From Brachynemurus nebulosus (taxonomy: Eukaryota; Arthropoda; Insecta; Neuroptera; Myrmeleontidae), in assembly GCA_035578155.1 (NCBI GenBank), contig JAPWDM010000008.1:21848598-21912597 (forward strand): 64,000 nucleotides of DNA, read 5' to 3'. Below the pieces are notes generated by a model. It saw nothing but the letters and a program-made list of their open reading frames with translations, had not been told where the DNA came from and made no database searches. This document shows positions 10,759-21,295 of this stretch, piece after piece. The position numbers and the translations under genes were made by a program. Within the stretch, counting starts at the first letter, position 1. Each line of letters begins with the position of its first letter.

Positions 10759-10763
<5 letters not shown>
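10673..10763 (+). repeat. Errantivirus 3' LTR, right part
   Basis: Continues the LTR begun at 511. It contains an AATAAA polyadenylation signal and ends CATAACT at the edge of a (TA)n tract. Insertion at TATATA targets is known for 17.6/297-like errantiviruses, which fits this junction. Confidence 0.45.

Positions 10764-10848
<85 letters not shown>
10764..10848. repeat. (TA)n microsatellite
   Basis: About 85 bp of perfect TA dinucleotides next to the LTR end. A related tract is at 50,882-51,030. Confidence 0.95.
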
Positions 10849-10851
<3 letters not shown>

Positions 10852-11030
10852 TTCTTAAATTAAGTGAGGAGACATTAAATGTGATGTGAATTTAAATTGA
10901 AAAATAATCATTCTATTAACAATAATTTTTTTTATAAAAGGTTTCTTTCAGAAATAACTTCATTAAAATATAAATGTCAAAACTGATCGGACTTATAACC
11001 CCGATCGACAATGGGGTCTTTTACCCTATT
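10849..11030. repeat. Dispersed repeat adjoining (TA)n, copy 1
   Basis: Similar to 51,031-51,185, and both copies follow a (TA)n tract directly. Shared stretches include GAAAAATAATCATTCTATT and TTTCTTTCAGAAATAACTT. Function is unknown. Confidence 0.6.
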
Positions 11031-11056
11031 GACAAAAATTATTTTTCTATTACACT

Positions 11057-11627
11057 ATTGCTCCGATTGAGAGAAAGAAAAATGCGTATGTATTAGTCAC
11101 ACGGACATAAAAAAAAACATCACAATTATTTTATGTAAACAAATCATTATAAATAATAAACAAATATTTTACTTTGCAAAATACCACTTTTATTTTTGAA
11201 ACAATATTGTCACAGTTTCAAAAATAAAAGTGGTATTTTGCAAAGTAAAATATTTGTTTATTATTTACAAATATGGAATACCATAAAGTAACGCTCAAAT
11301 CTATTAATATCAAATCATTATATATGTACACAGGGTGTAATTTTAATAACTCTTATACCTTTTGGTGAATTTCGATAAAATTTTACGATGATTTAGAACG
11401 AAATTTGTTGGAAACAACATAACTATGTTTTAAGCTATGTTGTTTCCAACAAATCTGGTTCTAAATCATCGTAAAATTTTATCGAAATTCACCAAAAGTT
11501 ATAAGAGTTATTAAAATTACACCCTGTATACATATATAATGATTTGTTTACATAAAATAATTGTGATGTTTTTTTTATATCCGTGTAACTAATGCATACG
11601 CATTTTTATTCTCTCAATCGGAGCAAT
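11057..11627. mobile_element. Nested palindromic MITEs
   Basis: An outer inverted repeat (ATTGCTCCGATTGAGAG and its complement; arms about 100 bp) encloses two complete palindromes. One is at 11,151-11,266. The other is at 11,331-11,526, with CAGGGTGTAATTTTAA ends. No coding sequence is present. The arrangement implies successive insertions of small foldback elements. Confidence 0.75.
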
Positions 11628-11851
11628 TGGCGACGCAAAGATTCTCACTCGCGCCTATGGTGATAAAATTACAACTAGCATCAAGTAAAAATATACGTAT
11701 ACGATTAATGAGTGATATAAAATTTAGTAATCCGTGCACAATTGTATAGTACATTTTTCTATCGACAAATAAACGTATACAAAAATTTTTACTTGATACA
11801 GCTTCTAATTTAAAAAACCAGGAGCGCTCGTGTAATCTTTGCGTCGCCAAT
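11626..11851. mobile_element. MITE with ATTGGCGACGC termini
   Basis: 226 bp with terminal inverted repeats ATTGGCGACGCAAAGATT. Partial copies of the left end occur at 34,155-34,250 and, inverted, at 48,865-48,975. A right-end copy is at 38,262-38,335. The family is therefore dispersed through the window. Confidence 0.75.
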
Positions 11852-11879
11852 ACTATATTTTTAAATTTTTTTGCTTTCA

Positions 11880-12430
11880 AAAATTGCCGCTCTTCTGCGG
11901 CGGTACGTCATCGGGCATTAGACTGCGCTGCTGTCTTTTTTCAGCATTGCTGCCTTACTAACCACGCTTAACTCTAAATTACACCAAATTACACTTTTAA
12001 GTTGTTTAAGTTGGTATTAAAAAACTCGCCAAAGCCTGACAAAATTGGCTCCTATCTAAAAGCATTGAGTGGACGCCGCCTGGAGGAAGGACGGTTTGGA
12101 AATAAATTACATTTATTACATTTATAAAAAAAAACATTTAATTATCAAGAAAGTACAAATTTCATTATATGTACAATAAATAGATAACGTCGGTAACGTT
12201 ATGTACAGGCCTCGTAAGACTAAAATTGAAAGTGGACAAGAAAAGTTTTGCGAGGCAGGCTTTTCTGATTTATAAATCTTTTTCTTACATATGTTTTTGT
12301 TATAAGACTCCCAAATGTAGGAATTTGCGAAGCCTCAACGCGCACGAGGCGAAGTGCGATCACGGAGTACACATTATTTTTTTAAAGCAAAATCACCATA
12401 TTTGTTAACACCTTTTATAAACTACAAAGT
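11880..12430. repeat. Duplicated block A, copy 1 (head of zinc-finger segment 1)
   Basis: Non-coding block running from a GCTCTTCTGCGGCG stretch, through AACTCGCCAAAGCCTGACA and CCGCCTGGAGGAAGG, to AACACCTTTTATAAAC. It recurs at 21,296-22,150 and 27,690-28,975, each time preceding a zinc-finger gene, and as a fragment at 37,330-37,435. It marks the repeating unit of the tandem segmental duplication. Its function is not recognised. Confidence 0.65.
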
Positions 12431-12535
12431 GTCGGTGGTCTATGACAATGCGGTATAATTCTAAATAATGTTCAATTCTATCAACATAGTTTAGTATAAT
12501 TTATTTTTTGTAAATTCCTAGGGTTCACTTTTTTA

Positions 12536-13600
12536 CGGCCGGTTTTACAAACGGAGTTTAAGCTTAAGCTTAACTAAACCTAGTTTAAAAGTTAAACCCA
12601 GTTTATCTTCGCGTCTGTTTTACAATACAGTTTAAAGGAAAGTTTAAGTAAGCTTGTGTTGGCGAACCTGCTTTCAATCATTTGCTCATTTCATTCAATA
12701 CATGTATGTACCTGTATCCGGCAAAGTCGGTAAAATAACTCTATTTTACCAACCCAATTACCAACCGTATGTATCCGGATATACTTCTTACGCGATATAC
12801 GCTACAAACATAACCTATATAGAAATAACGCTATAAAGAAAAAAATTATTATAATATACATTAAATAAAATTAAAAAAAGAAATTTAAAATAATAAATGA
12901 CACAAATGAAAAGAAAAGATCAGTAAATTTTACGAGTAATGAAATTGACGCATGGTGGCCACAGATTTTTAAAGATCAAATTCACTGACTTTTCCAGGTT
13001 TTCCAGAAATTTTATTAAAAAATTCCCTATCTATTTTGTGAAAAATGCCGCCCCTACTTTATCCCAAAAAGCTAAAAAAAATTCTTAATAACTTTTTAAC
13101 ACTCTTAAAAAAGTAAATGACGAGCAAAAAAAAAAAGAAGTCCGCGCCAATTTTTAAATCTAATCTCAAAACAAGTGAAAAATTGATTGAAGTTTTTTCC
13201 CTAAATAAACAAAATTATAAAAATCAATTTTTTCCAGTCTTCTGGTAAAATTCTTTGACTATTCCCTGATTTTTCTAGAAAGTTTAGAATTCCCTAACAT
13301 TTCCAGGTTTTCCAGTAATGTGGTCACCATGATTGAGTATTTAATTGCTCTAGTAGAGAAATATAAAAATATAATCGAATCCCTAAAAACGACCTCAACC
13401 ATAGAGAAGATCTTAAGTAGTTATATCTTTTCTATGATCTTAAGTAGGTAAGCTTAGTTTAAATGATTTAAGCCACCTTGATTGGTAGTTTAAATATAAG
13501 CTGAGTTTAACAAATAAACTCAATATGTAAAACGGTCTGATTTACTTAAACTTGGTTTAACTAATAAACTCAGTTTAAACTCGGTTTGTAAAACCGGCCG
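12536..13600. mobile_element. TIR element with CGGCCGGTTTTACAAAC ends, TTA target duplication
   Basis: 1,065 bp bounded by TTA on both sides, as in PIF/Harbinger-type insertion. The termini are inverted repeats, and subterminal sequence carries many AGTTTAA motifs in both orientations. A second inverted-repeat element (12,951-13,331, CATGGTGGCCAC ends) is nested inside. No transposase was seen. Confidence 0.7.
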
Positions 13601-13743
13601 TTAATGTTCGGATCTTTGATTTTTTTCTTTTCCTTTTTTTGTAGCCTTATCTATTGTACTTATCACTTGGCAGTAAAAAGTCCGGGATTTTGAGACAAAA
13701 AATTTGACCATATGGTTTGTTTAAAAGCGTTAATAAATATTCT

Positions 13744-15000
13744 AATGGTTTCCACACAATGAAGAAATAAGAAATAAGAAGTGTCGCCATCTAGTGACGT
13801 TGAATGAAACTAACGTAACTACTCATAGGCAAAAGTATTTTCTTATGTCTCAGAAAAACGCAAGAGGGGAAAAACTGATAGATAGAATGGGTAAATTAGA
13901 TGAATGTATCTAAAATTAACGCGTAAGAAAAATAACAAGCACACAAAAAGCTGTAACAATTAAGAGTGAGGTGTCAATAACTACAAATGCTTGTTAGAAA
14001 AGAAACTATTTTAGAGGGGAATAATTTTAAAACAGAAATGAAATATGTACTTTTAATTTTGATATTCTTTTTCTAAAATACGACTTTTCGTCTAGTTTTA
14101 CTGCTAATGACGAGAGCGTTCCCTTGAAATGTATACATCCAGTGTACAAAAATTCAATTGTGGTACGTATAAAGAAGTGCTATTACACTTTTGCATATTA
14201 GGTATTTTTTGTTTTAAATAAGTAAATATAGGCATTGGAATCACCAAAGGAATTTGAGAATTTTTTTTTAATACAAATTCGGACATAATGCATTAGAGGC
14301 CATTAGAAATATTAATCGTGCATTTGGAGAAATTATCATTAATGAAAAAGTTTGGTGGACAATGGAGGGAATTGATAATTACAATTTTTTAAATATTGGC
14401 GAAACAGTTAATGCTAACTCATACTGCCAACAGCTTGAAATAATAATTAGTAAATGCGAAAAATTAATAATAGTTGTTGAGTGGGTCAGCTGTGAGTGAA
14501 CTAACCATCACTGAACTCGGATGATAGATTGTAATGATAATTACTTTGTATAAGAATAAAAAAATTATTTGAAAATATTGTGTTTTAATTTTTGTATGTA
14601 AAATTCCACATTTCCCAACGAAACCTAATAAACTATTCCCCTATGTTATGGTAAAAAAAAACGAGCTATATAGATTATAATTTTCACAGATACTGTATAG
14701 ATTATAAACTACATGTGTTTTATGACAAACCCCCCTTATTAATGTAATGGACATACCCATAAATAAATTGGTTTCTGCGTCTGAGACATAAGAAAATACT
14801 TTTACTCGCATTTTTGTACATCAAAATTCATGAAAAAATAAAGTTCGTGATGACTTTTTTGCCACTTAGTGAAAAAACAAATCATGAATTTTAATGTACA
14901 AAAATACATATATCTATGAGCACTTAAGTTAAAGTTTCATTCAACGTCACTAGATGGTTACACTCCTTATTTCTTATTTCACTCATTGTGTGAAAGCCAT
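13744..15000. mobile_element. MITE split by a mariner-like relic
   Basis: Outer inverted repeats (ATGGTTTCCACACAATGA type, with CATCTAGTGACGTTGAATG inside) match the uninterrupted 230-bp copy at 22,208-22,440. In this copy a further element with AAAAGTATTTTCTTATG ends (13,831-14,803) has inserted. Confidence 0.65.
13831..14803 (+). pseudogene. Mariner-like element with transposase relic
   Basis: Inverted ends AAAAGTATTTTCTTATGTCT. Around 14,350-14,480 on the plus strand a decayed frame reads like the middle of a mariner transposase, with a GETVNANSYCQQLE stretch that fits the conserved region between the first two catalytic Asp residues. Frames are broken on both sides. It is inactive. Confidence 0.5.
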
Positions 15001-15211
15001 AACAGTACTTATAACAACAAATATAACATCAATAAATACAGGAAAATTTTAAATCCAATTTTGTTTAACCACCATATCTGTCAACATCTGTCACCTTTTT
15101 GGCTTTGTTTTCATATACATGGTATGTATCCCTGTACTCCCTCTATTTATTTAATACTCAGAGGTAAAAACACACCGACCAAATATTTTAAAAATATTCA
15201 CAAGTAATAAT

Positions 15212-15745
15212 TCATTTTAATGATTTTTCTCGAATGTGAATTTTTTCATGTACTTTCAAATGCCTTGACCGAGAAAATGTTTTATTACATACATTACATT
15301 TGTATGGTCTTTCTTTTGTGTGTGTTCTTTCATGTACTTTTAAATCGTATGGTGTGGAAAATGTTTTAAAACATGTGTTACATTTGATACGGATTTTCTC
15401 CTGTATGTGTTTTTTCATGTCTTTTCAAATTGCTGAACTTAGAACATGTTCTAAAACATGTATTATTACATTTGTATGGCTTTTTTCGTATATGTACTTT
15501 TTCGTGTGTTTGTAAATGATGTAATCGACCGAATGTTTTAAAACATACATTACATTTGAATGCTCTTTCGTCCACATGAATTATTTCATGTTTTTTCAAA
15601 CTGATTGACTGAGAAAATGTTTTACTACATGTATTACATTTGTATGGTTTTTCTCTGGTATGTATTCTGTTAAATGTGTTTGTAAGTTACTTGATTCGGA
15701 AAATGTTTTAAAACAAACAATTATTTGTATGGGTTTTCTCCGGTA
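15212..15745 (-). pseudogene. ZNF1 3' remnant, about five fingers with frameshifts
   Basis: Two overlapping frames (15,212-15,418 and 15,378-15,599) plus upstream sequence encode CxxC...HxxxH units with TGEKP-like linkers. One unit has an extra residue between its cysteines (CNNTC), and a frameshift lies near 15,390. Homology to ZNF2 stops abruptly at the transposon boundary 15,745/15,746. Confidence 0.85.
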
Positions 15746-16683
15746 CCGTGATTCGGTCTTGACTCGGTCACTTTTTTACTATTTTTAGCTATAACTCCTT
15801 CCTGCTGTTGAATACATTAATAAATACGTTTCTATTTCATAAAGTATGTTTCCTTTATTATATCCCTGACCCTTTAATCTATTTGTGTGTGTAAATAAAA
15901 ATAATAAAAAATAGATAAAAGTGACCGAGTCAACATGGTAAAACGTTGTTGAGTCGGTCACCTACTTAAATTGCATTACAGTTTACAACGTCGAAACTAA
16001 CCTTTTCAGTCCGAATTCGAGGACATATTTAGACAGCAGAGCTTGTTTACAATAGTAGGTGATTGGTTGCAAAGTTTACAAAGTCAGATGTAAAAAAAAA
16101 TATGAAACAAAATTAATGACACACCACATACAAAGAGTAATATATTTTATTGGTTAACATAGAGTAAGTAAGGGATAGTGTTTTACAAATTAGTATGATG
16201 TAATAAAATAACATAAGCCTATTTTAACATTTTAAATTATGTTATATCCATCAAATGAATACTTAAATTTAAAAGAAATAAGATTTCTCACCGAAAATGG
16301 GAGTGACCGAGTCAACAATAACATTTGTTTATGCCGAATATTTTTGTTGTTGTTAAGGATACGATTATACACTTATCGAAATATCGATGCCGATTAAATT
16401 TAGAATCGAATAAAACCGTCTCCTTTCGATTTAATATTCAGTGTCCGATCACGTATGCCTTAACCAGACAAAAATATTTCGTCGCTGTTTTTAGGTTATC
16501 TGATCAACCTGGTATTTATATTTTAGACAAACGAATCAGAGCTGAAAGACATTTACAGCTGCTTAGAGTATTTATAAACGATGAAAACGAGACCAATTGT
16601 GAAAGGTTAGGTTGTCTGGTGCATTAATGACAACTGTTTTTAGCAATCGCGACATGGGTGACCGAGTCAAGACCATTTCACGG
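15746..16683. mobile_element. TA-flanked TIR element in ZNF1
   Basis: 938 bp with TIRs CCGTGATTCGGTCTTGACTC / complement (two mismatch positions) and TA on both sides, as for Tc1/mariner insertion. The terminal motif GTGACCGAGTCAA recurs internally in both orientations (near 15,925, 15,950 and 16,302). It holds one 100-codon plus-strand ORF (16,325-16,627) of unknown function. Confidence 0.75.
16325..16627 (+). CDS. Orphan ORF inside TA-flanked element
   Basis: 100 codons, basic, with no recognised domain, catalytic triad or signal peptide. It lies directly downstream of an internal copy of the element's GTGACCGAGTCAA motif and ends about 35 bp before the terminal one. It may be a relic of a transposase or chance coding in a mobile element. 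The function is not known. Confidence 0.25.
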   Translation: MFMPNIFVVVKDTIIHLSKYRCRLNLESNKTVSFRFNIQCPITYALTRQKYFVAVFRLSDQPGIYILDKRIRAERHLQLLRVFINDENETNCERLGCLVH

Positions 16684-16694
16684 TACTTTCAAAC

Positions 16695-17389
16695 TAGAGA
16701 TGTCGATTCTCCAAAAAAAGATCGATTTTTGGATCGATTTAAATCGAAATCAAAAAAATCGATTAAAAAAAAAATCGGCTAAAATAAAATCGATTCTGTG
16801 AGATCGATCTAAAAATCGAAATTTTGAAAAGTTTAATAAAATTAACTGATAATTTTTGTTTAAGGGACTTACTTGATAGTACATAGGTAATATCGTGTAA
16901 AAACGCCTTACATTATATTTGTAAAGGCGATGAATGAGTTAACTTTTCAATTATAATTATAAAAAATAAAGCAATTGAATATGTGGGACGAATACCACGA
17001 ATTGAACCAAGTTTATTCAAAAATTTCAAACAAATTGACAAAAAAATGTTTTCTAAATAAGTCGCTTTTGTGGGAAAGGGATCGTCGTTCGCACAGATAG
17101 GTGGTCTCTTCCTTCCTTTTGTATTAATAGTCTGACTTATATAGAGCCATAGGAGGGGTTCGTTGATATAACGAGTAAAAAGTGACAATCAACAATAGAG
17201 TTCTTGGTGTTTCATTTTAACATATGTTTCTTTGTAGAATTACTATTAAAATGAAGTTATTTTTGGAAACAATTGGTTATCGATCTCTTACTTTTAATAA
17301 TTGATTCATGAATCGATTCAAATGAAAAAAATCGAAAAAAGAATCGATTTTTTAAGTTTCGATTAATCGATTTAAAATCGACATCTCTA
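16695..17389. mobile_element. Non-autonomous hAT element in ZNF1
   Basis: 695 bp starting TAGAGATGTCGATT and ending with its complement. It is flanked by perfect 8-bp target duplications TTTCAAAC (16,687-16,694 and 17,390-17,397), diagnostic of hAT-type transposition. ATCGATTT units are clustered at both ends. The target lies within a zinc-finger coding repeat. Confidence 0.9.
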
Positions 17390-17430
17390 TTTCAAACTGC
17401 TTTATTGCCAAAAACTTTTACAACACACAA

Positions 17431-18588
17431 CTAAATGGTTTTCTTTTCTATGTGTATTATTTTATGATATTTTAAAGTTCTTAAATCATAAAATCTTTCG
17501 GAACATGTATTACATTTGAATGGTCTGTCTTCTGTATGTGTTTTTGCATGTGTTCTCAATCTAGTGGACGTAGAAAATGCTTTAAAACATATATCACACA
17601 TAAATGGTTTCTCGCCGGTATGTGTTCTTTCATGTGATTTCAAATAGCTTAACATAGAAAATGTTTTAAAACATACATCACACTTGAATGGTTTTTCTCC
17701 TGTATGTGTTTTTGCATGTGTTTTCAAACTGCTTGATTGGGAAAAACTTTTAAAACACACATTACATTTGTATAGTTTTTCTCGTGTATGTACTTTTTTA
17801 TGTGACTGTAAATGAGATAACTGAACAAATGTTTTAAAACATACATTACATTTGAATGCTCTTTCACCTGTATGAATTACTTCATGTCTTTTCAAACTGA
17901 TTAATTGAGAAAATGTTTTATTACATATATTACATTTGAACGGTTTCTCTCCTGTATGTATTTTTTCATGTGTTCTGAAAGTACTTGATTGAGTAAATAT
18001 TTTAGAACATACGTTACACTTGAATGGTTTTTCTCCTGTGTGTATTCGTTCATGTCTTCGTAAGGAAGTTGACATAGAAAATGCTTTATTACATACATTA
18101 CACTTGTATGGTTTTTCTCCTGTGTGTATTCGTTCATGTGTTTTCAATTTACTTGACGTATAAAATGTTTTAAAACATGTAATACATCTGAATCGTTTTT
18201 CTTTGGTATGTGTTTTTAAATTGACTGATTTAGACAATGTTGTTTGAGTCATTTCATAATTCTCTAAATTTTGTTCCTCTTGCTTAATTGAACTCGTTGG
18301 CGCAACAGAATCTTCATTAAGGTAATTTTCACCGGTTTCTTGAAATAAAATATTATCTTCTTTTATCATAACATCTTCTAATTTAATTTTGGTGTGTACA
18401 GTTTCCGATTTCATTAGATCGCTAGTATTTTTTTCCAATTCTAATTTAATTTCATTTTCGTATAAAGAATCAGGTAATTCCGATTTTATTGTATTTGAAA
18501 ATGGATTATCTAGATCTTGTGCATTTTCTTCGGTTTTTATTTTCACAGTAAACGTGCCAGTAGTTGATGTAGACTGTTCGTTTTCCAT
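17431..18588 (-). CDS. ZNF1 surviving ORF: nine-finger C2H2 protein
   Basis: 385 residues from the ATG at 18,588. An in-frame ATG at 18,636 exists, but the 5' flank shared with ZNF2 and ZNF3 supports 18,588. Residues 1-125 are acidic and carry six psi-K-x-E/D SUMO-type motifs (Lys 18, 35, 48, 69, 76, 102). Nine C2H2 fingers follow, joined by TGEKP-type linkers, as expected for a nuclear DNA-binding regulator. The frame stops at 17,431 within a finger that ZNF2 completes, so the protein is truncated relative to its paralog. Confidence 0.8.
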   Translation of the reverse strand: MENEQSTSTTGTFTVKIKTEENAQDLDNPFSNTIKSELPDSLYENEIKLELEKNTSDLMKSETVHTKIKLEDVMIKEDNILFQETGENYLNEDSVAPTSSIKQEEQNLENYEMTQTTLSKSVNLKTHTKEKRFRCITCFKTFYTSSKLKTHERIHTGEKPYKCNVCNKAFSMSTSLRRHERIHTGEKPFKCNVCSKIFTQSSTFRTHEKIHTGEKPFKCNICNKTFSQLISLKRHEVIHTGERAFKCNVCFKTFVQLSHLQSHKKVHTREKLYKCNVCFKSFSQSSSLKTHAKTHTGEKPFKCDVCFKTFSMLSYLKSHERTHTGEKPFMCDICFKAFSTSTRLRTHAKTHTEDRPFKCNTCSERFYDLRTLKYHKIIHIEKKTI

Positions 18589-18765
18589 TTTCTTTTTTCC
18601 CAGAAAATTTAACTGTCTAATTTTTAGAATTTCCATTAACTTTTAATAATTTTAAGTAATAACTAATAAGCAATTTTACGGCTTTGGTTTGCTTTTAATC
18701 GTTTTGACATTTAATAAGCTGGTGACAATATTTTAATGTTGGTAGTAGAAATCGTGATTCATGGG
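18589..18765 (-). promoter_or_regulatory. Conserved 5' flank of ZNF1
   Basis: About 170 bp upstream of the start codon that also precede ZNF2 (25,090-25,258) and ZNF3 (31,571-31,711). Shared stretches include CCCAGAAAATTTAA, CGTTTTGACATTTAATAAG and TAATGTTGGTAG. It probably includes the 5' UTR and core promoter. Confidence 0.55.
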
Positions 18766-18784
18766 ACAATTTGATTCAAAGATA

Positions 18785-19802
18785 CACTACTGTTCAAAAG
18801 TTTGGAAACAAACATATTTTTGCAGATTATAAAATTTCTTCATCAGACATTTTAATAAATTAGTTCGTACCACAATAATAAATAACTAACAAATAGCAAT
18901 ATTAAAAAGCTTTTACATCTTTTGTCGGTAGTCTCCCGTGTTGTTTTTGATAAATGCACGTGTTTTATTAGTCTCGCTAATGACACAACAGACAACTGTT
19001 CTATTAAAGTAACTGTGTAGCTGCTGAAAAATCGTTCTCCATCTAGTGCAGCACAGCTCTGGACATTCTTAAAAGATGAATGGAAAAATTGGAGAAAGTA
19101 TGTGGTCCGATTTACATTAACGCTCCGCTCTCGATACGCTCCCACTCCACTCTCACTCCGATATAATCTTGTTGCGTTCATATTACAGTGCTGATAACAT
19201 GCTGGTATCTATTCGTTCTCCATTCACATTATAATGCCGCTCTGGGTACGCTCCCAGTTCGATACAAACATCTTTTCATAACAACTGAATGCTAGCGGAG
19301 TGGAGTAGAATCAAAAAAGTGTTTACACTATAGGTACAAGCCATAACAAGTCTGATATCGCTCCGATAAAATATTACCTGAGTGGTATTGATATTGGAGT
19401 GGCATTGGAAAGGGAGCGAACCGTGACTGATATCGGACCGATATCAGAGCGATGATGTGAATACACTCATTGTTTCTTGTGTAAGCATATTTTATCGAAT
19501 CGGGAGCGGGGCGATATTGAACCGAGAGCGGAGCGTTAATGTGGATCGGGCCTATTTCGATAAACTTCTGAACAGATGCCTAGAATTTGTAAACAAATCA
19601 TTAAGAAAAAAGGTAGTTACTTCGATCTAGTTAGAATCTAATATTTAAGCCATAAATTTATTTTTTGTATCAATATTGGTATAATTAAGTATGATAACAT
19701 GTCCAAATAAAATTCATATTTTAAACCAAATAAATGTGATTAATATCTATCCAGTAATTTTACTGAATTTTTATAATGTTTCCAATCTTTTGAACGGTAG
19801 TG
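18785..19802. mobile_element. Tc1-like element remnant (CACTACTGTTCAAAAG termini)
   Basis: About 1 kb bounded by CACTACTGTTCAAAAGTTTGG and a near-complement at 19,782-19,802. Such termini are typical of Tc1-family transposons. The interior has no readable transposase and contains a second TIR element at about 19,103-19,553. Confidence 0.6.
19103..19553. mobile_element. MITE with ACATTAACGCTCCGCTCTCG termini
   Basis: Inverted terminal repeats of about 30 bp with internal GATATCGGAGCG-like and CGCTCC motifs in both orientations. It is relatively GC-rich and nested in the Tc1-like remnant. No coding sequence. Confidence 0.65.
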
Positions 19803-20436
19803 TCTATATAAGTATAAATTAAACGTACAATAAAAAATGTTGTCAGTAGTAGGCCCTAGGCATAGAACACTAGAAGCCACTAACATAAAAAAAGTGAAAT
19901 TCACTTGGAGTCCTTTGTAACCCAGTCACAGCTTAAGGCATTAGTCCGTCAGTAGTCGTCGTCGAGTCAACATACCATTGTATTAACAATATACCCATTG
20001 TTAGTTAAACACGTTGAACAGCTCTCTCTGGTAATACGTGTGTTGTGGTTGTATGCGTGTATATACATACTACTACAAAAAACCAAACTAATACACTGCA
20101 AACAGTGTGTATGTACACAAACAGAGTACGTCACAAACTCATTACAAGTGGAACGGAGGCAAAGCCAATCTAGTTTGTCCCCTTGGCCCTAGGCCATTCT
20201 AGGTCTTCTCACAGTTCTGCTGATCACAGACAGTGTCCACTTCTGACCCCCACCATCACCATTCCCAATTTTGCTTGAGGCTCACTGAGTACTGAATCGA
20301 ACATATTAACATATGTTTCTTAGAGATACCACAGGCATTAAATTTTGAAAAATGACTCCATTTTAGTAAGCCCAACTTGTAACCACGGAGCTTGTTTATA
20401 AATATTAGATAAACCATTAAATTAAAGGTTTGGTCG
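19803..20436. repeat. Duplicated flank of zinc-finger segment 1
   Basis: Stretches such as TTGTCAGTAGTAGGCC and GTGTCCACTTCTGACC recur at 27,425-27,520, and sequence at 20,940-21,200 resembles 27,530-27,700. These match the two outer parts of the duplicated segments. No gene is recognised. Confidence 0.5.
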
Positions 20437-20499
20437 CCATTAAAGTAATCCCATCAGTCATTTTTTTTGCTTCAGTTTCTTAATGTATTTGTTTTACTT

Positions 20500-20910
20500 T
20501 ACAACTCTAAGAAAAAAGTAAAGGTAATAAAGTTTTGAAAAAAATATGATTGGTTAAAAAAGATGACAAGGATAAAAAAGCAGCTTGTACAGTGACAGTT
20601 TAATTTAGTTATCTCTCTCACACAAAAATGTGACAAACCAAGTTGGATTTACATAGCTAAACAAAACTTCATAATTCAAAAAGTCAAATGAATGTATCTA
20701 ATTTTTGAAACTATTGATTTAGATTATAATTTAACATTTCTAAATCGTATTTGGTATTGCCATATTCTATTTTGAATTGAAAAGTAATATTTTTATGAAT
20801 GTTACTGCAAGAGAGTAGTTTCGTACTGAAAATAATTTATTTTATTTTTTGCTATAGTGTAAATCCAACTTGTAAAATTTTATTACGTTTACTTTTTTCT
20901 TAGAGTTGTA
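20500..20910. mobile_element. MITE with TACAACTCTAAGAAAAAAG termini
   Basis: 411 bp with inverted repeats of about 35 bp. The interior is AT-rich with no coding potential. It separates sequence that is contiguous in segment 2. Confidence 0.7.
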
Positions 20911-21295
20911 GGATTACATTCTCTCTAGTCGATTGACTCCTCAATGTTGAGGCTAGCGAGTTTTAATTATTATAGCAACATGACAAACAAGCCCTAAGCG
21001 TATGTGTAAAAAACTGTAGCTAGCAGTGTGTCTAGAGTGTGTCGGAGACAGATGGTATACAAACTACGGAATAGTAGCGTGGCTTTTTGATGACAAAATA
21101 AAAATTGATGAAAATTCCGAAACCACAGAATAAGCATTACCGCAGATACAAATTTGTGTTACATACAGTCATGAAATGAATAATAATTTTTTCAGCTGTA
21201 ACTTGCGTTTATTTTCTTTTCGTTAATTTGTGTTTTTAAAATTTTTTGAATTTTTGACAAAAATTATTTTTTTATTATTTTCAAATTTTTTGCTT

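Larger units (their letters stand above)
15212..18588 (-). pseudogene. C2H2 zinc-finger gene ZNF1, whole span, broken
   Basis: Reading right to left, this is one ancestral gene collinear with ZNF2 (23,515-25,089): a shared N-terminal acidic region, nine intact fingers to a premature stop at 17,431, and a decayed finger just before 17,398. A hAT element (16,695-17,389) follows, then a TA-flanked element (15,746-16,683), then about five further fingers with frameshifts to 15,212. The sequence on either side of each insertion aligns with consecutive positions of ZNF2, apart from about 16 bp missing at the second junction. The last two fingers and the 3' flank closely match those of ZNF2. The intact part could still make a nine-finger protein. 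Confidence 0.85.

Noticed and set aside
18852..19181. 109-codon minus-strand ORF inside the Tc1-like remnant
   Set aside because: It spans the boundary of a nested MITE and shows no transposase motif on either strand.
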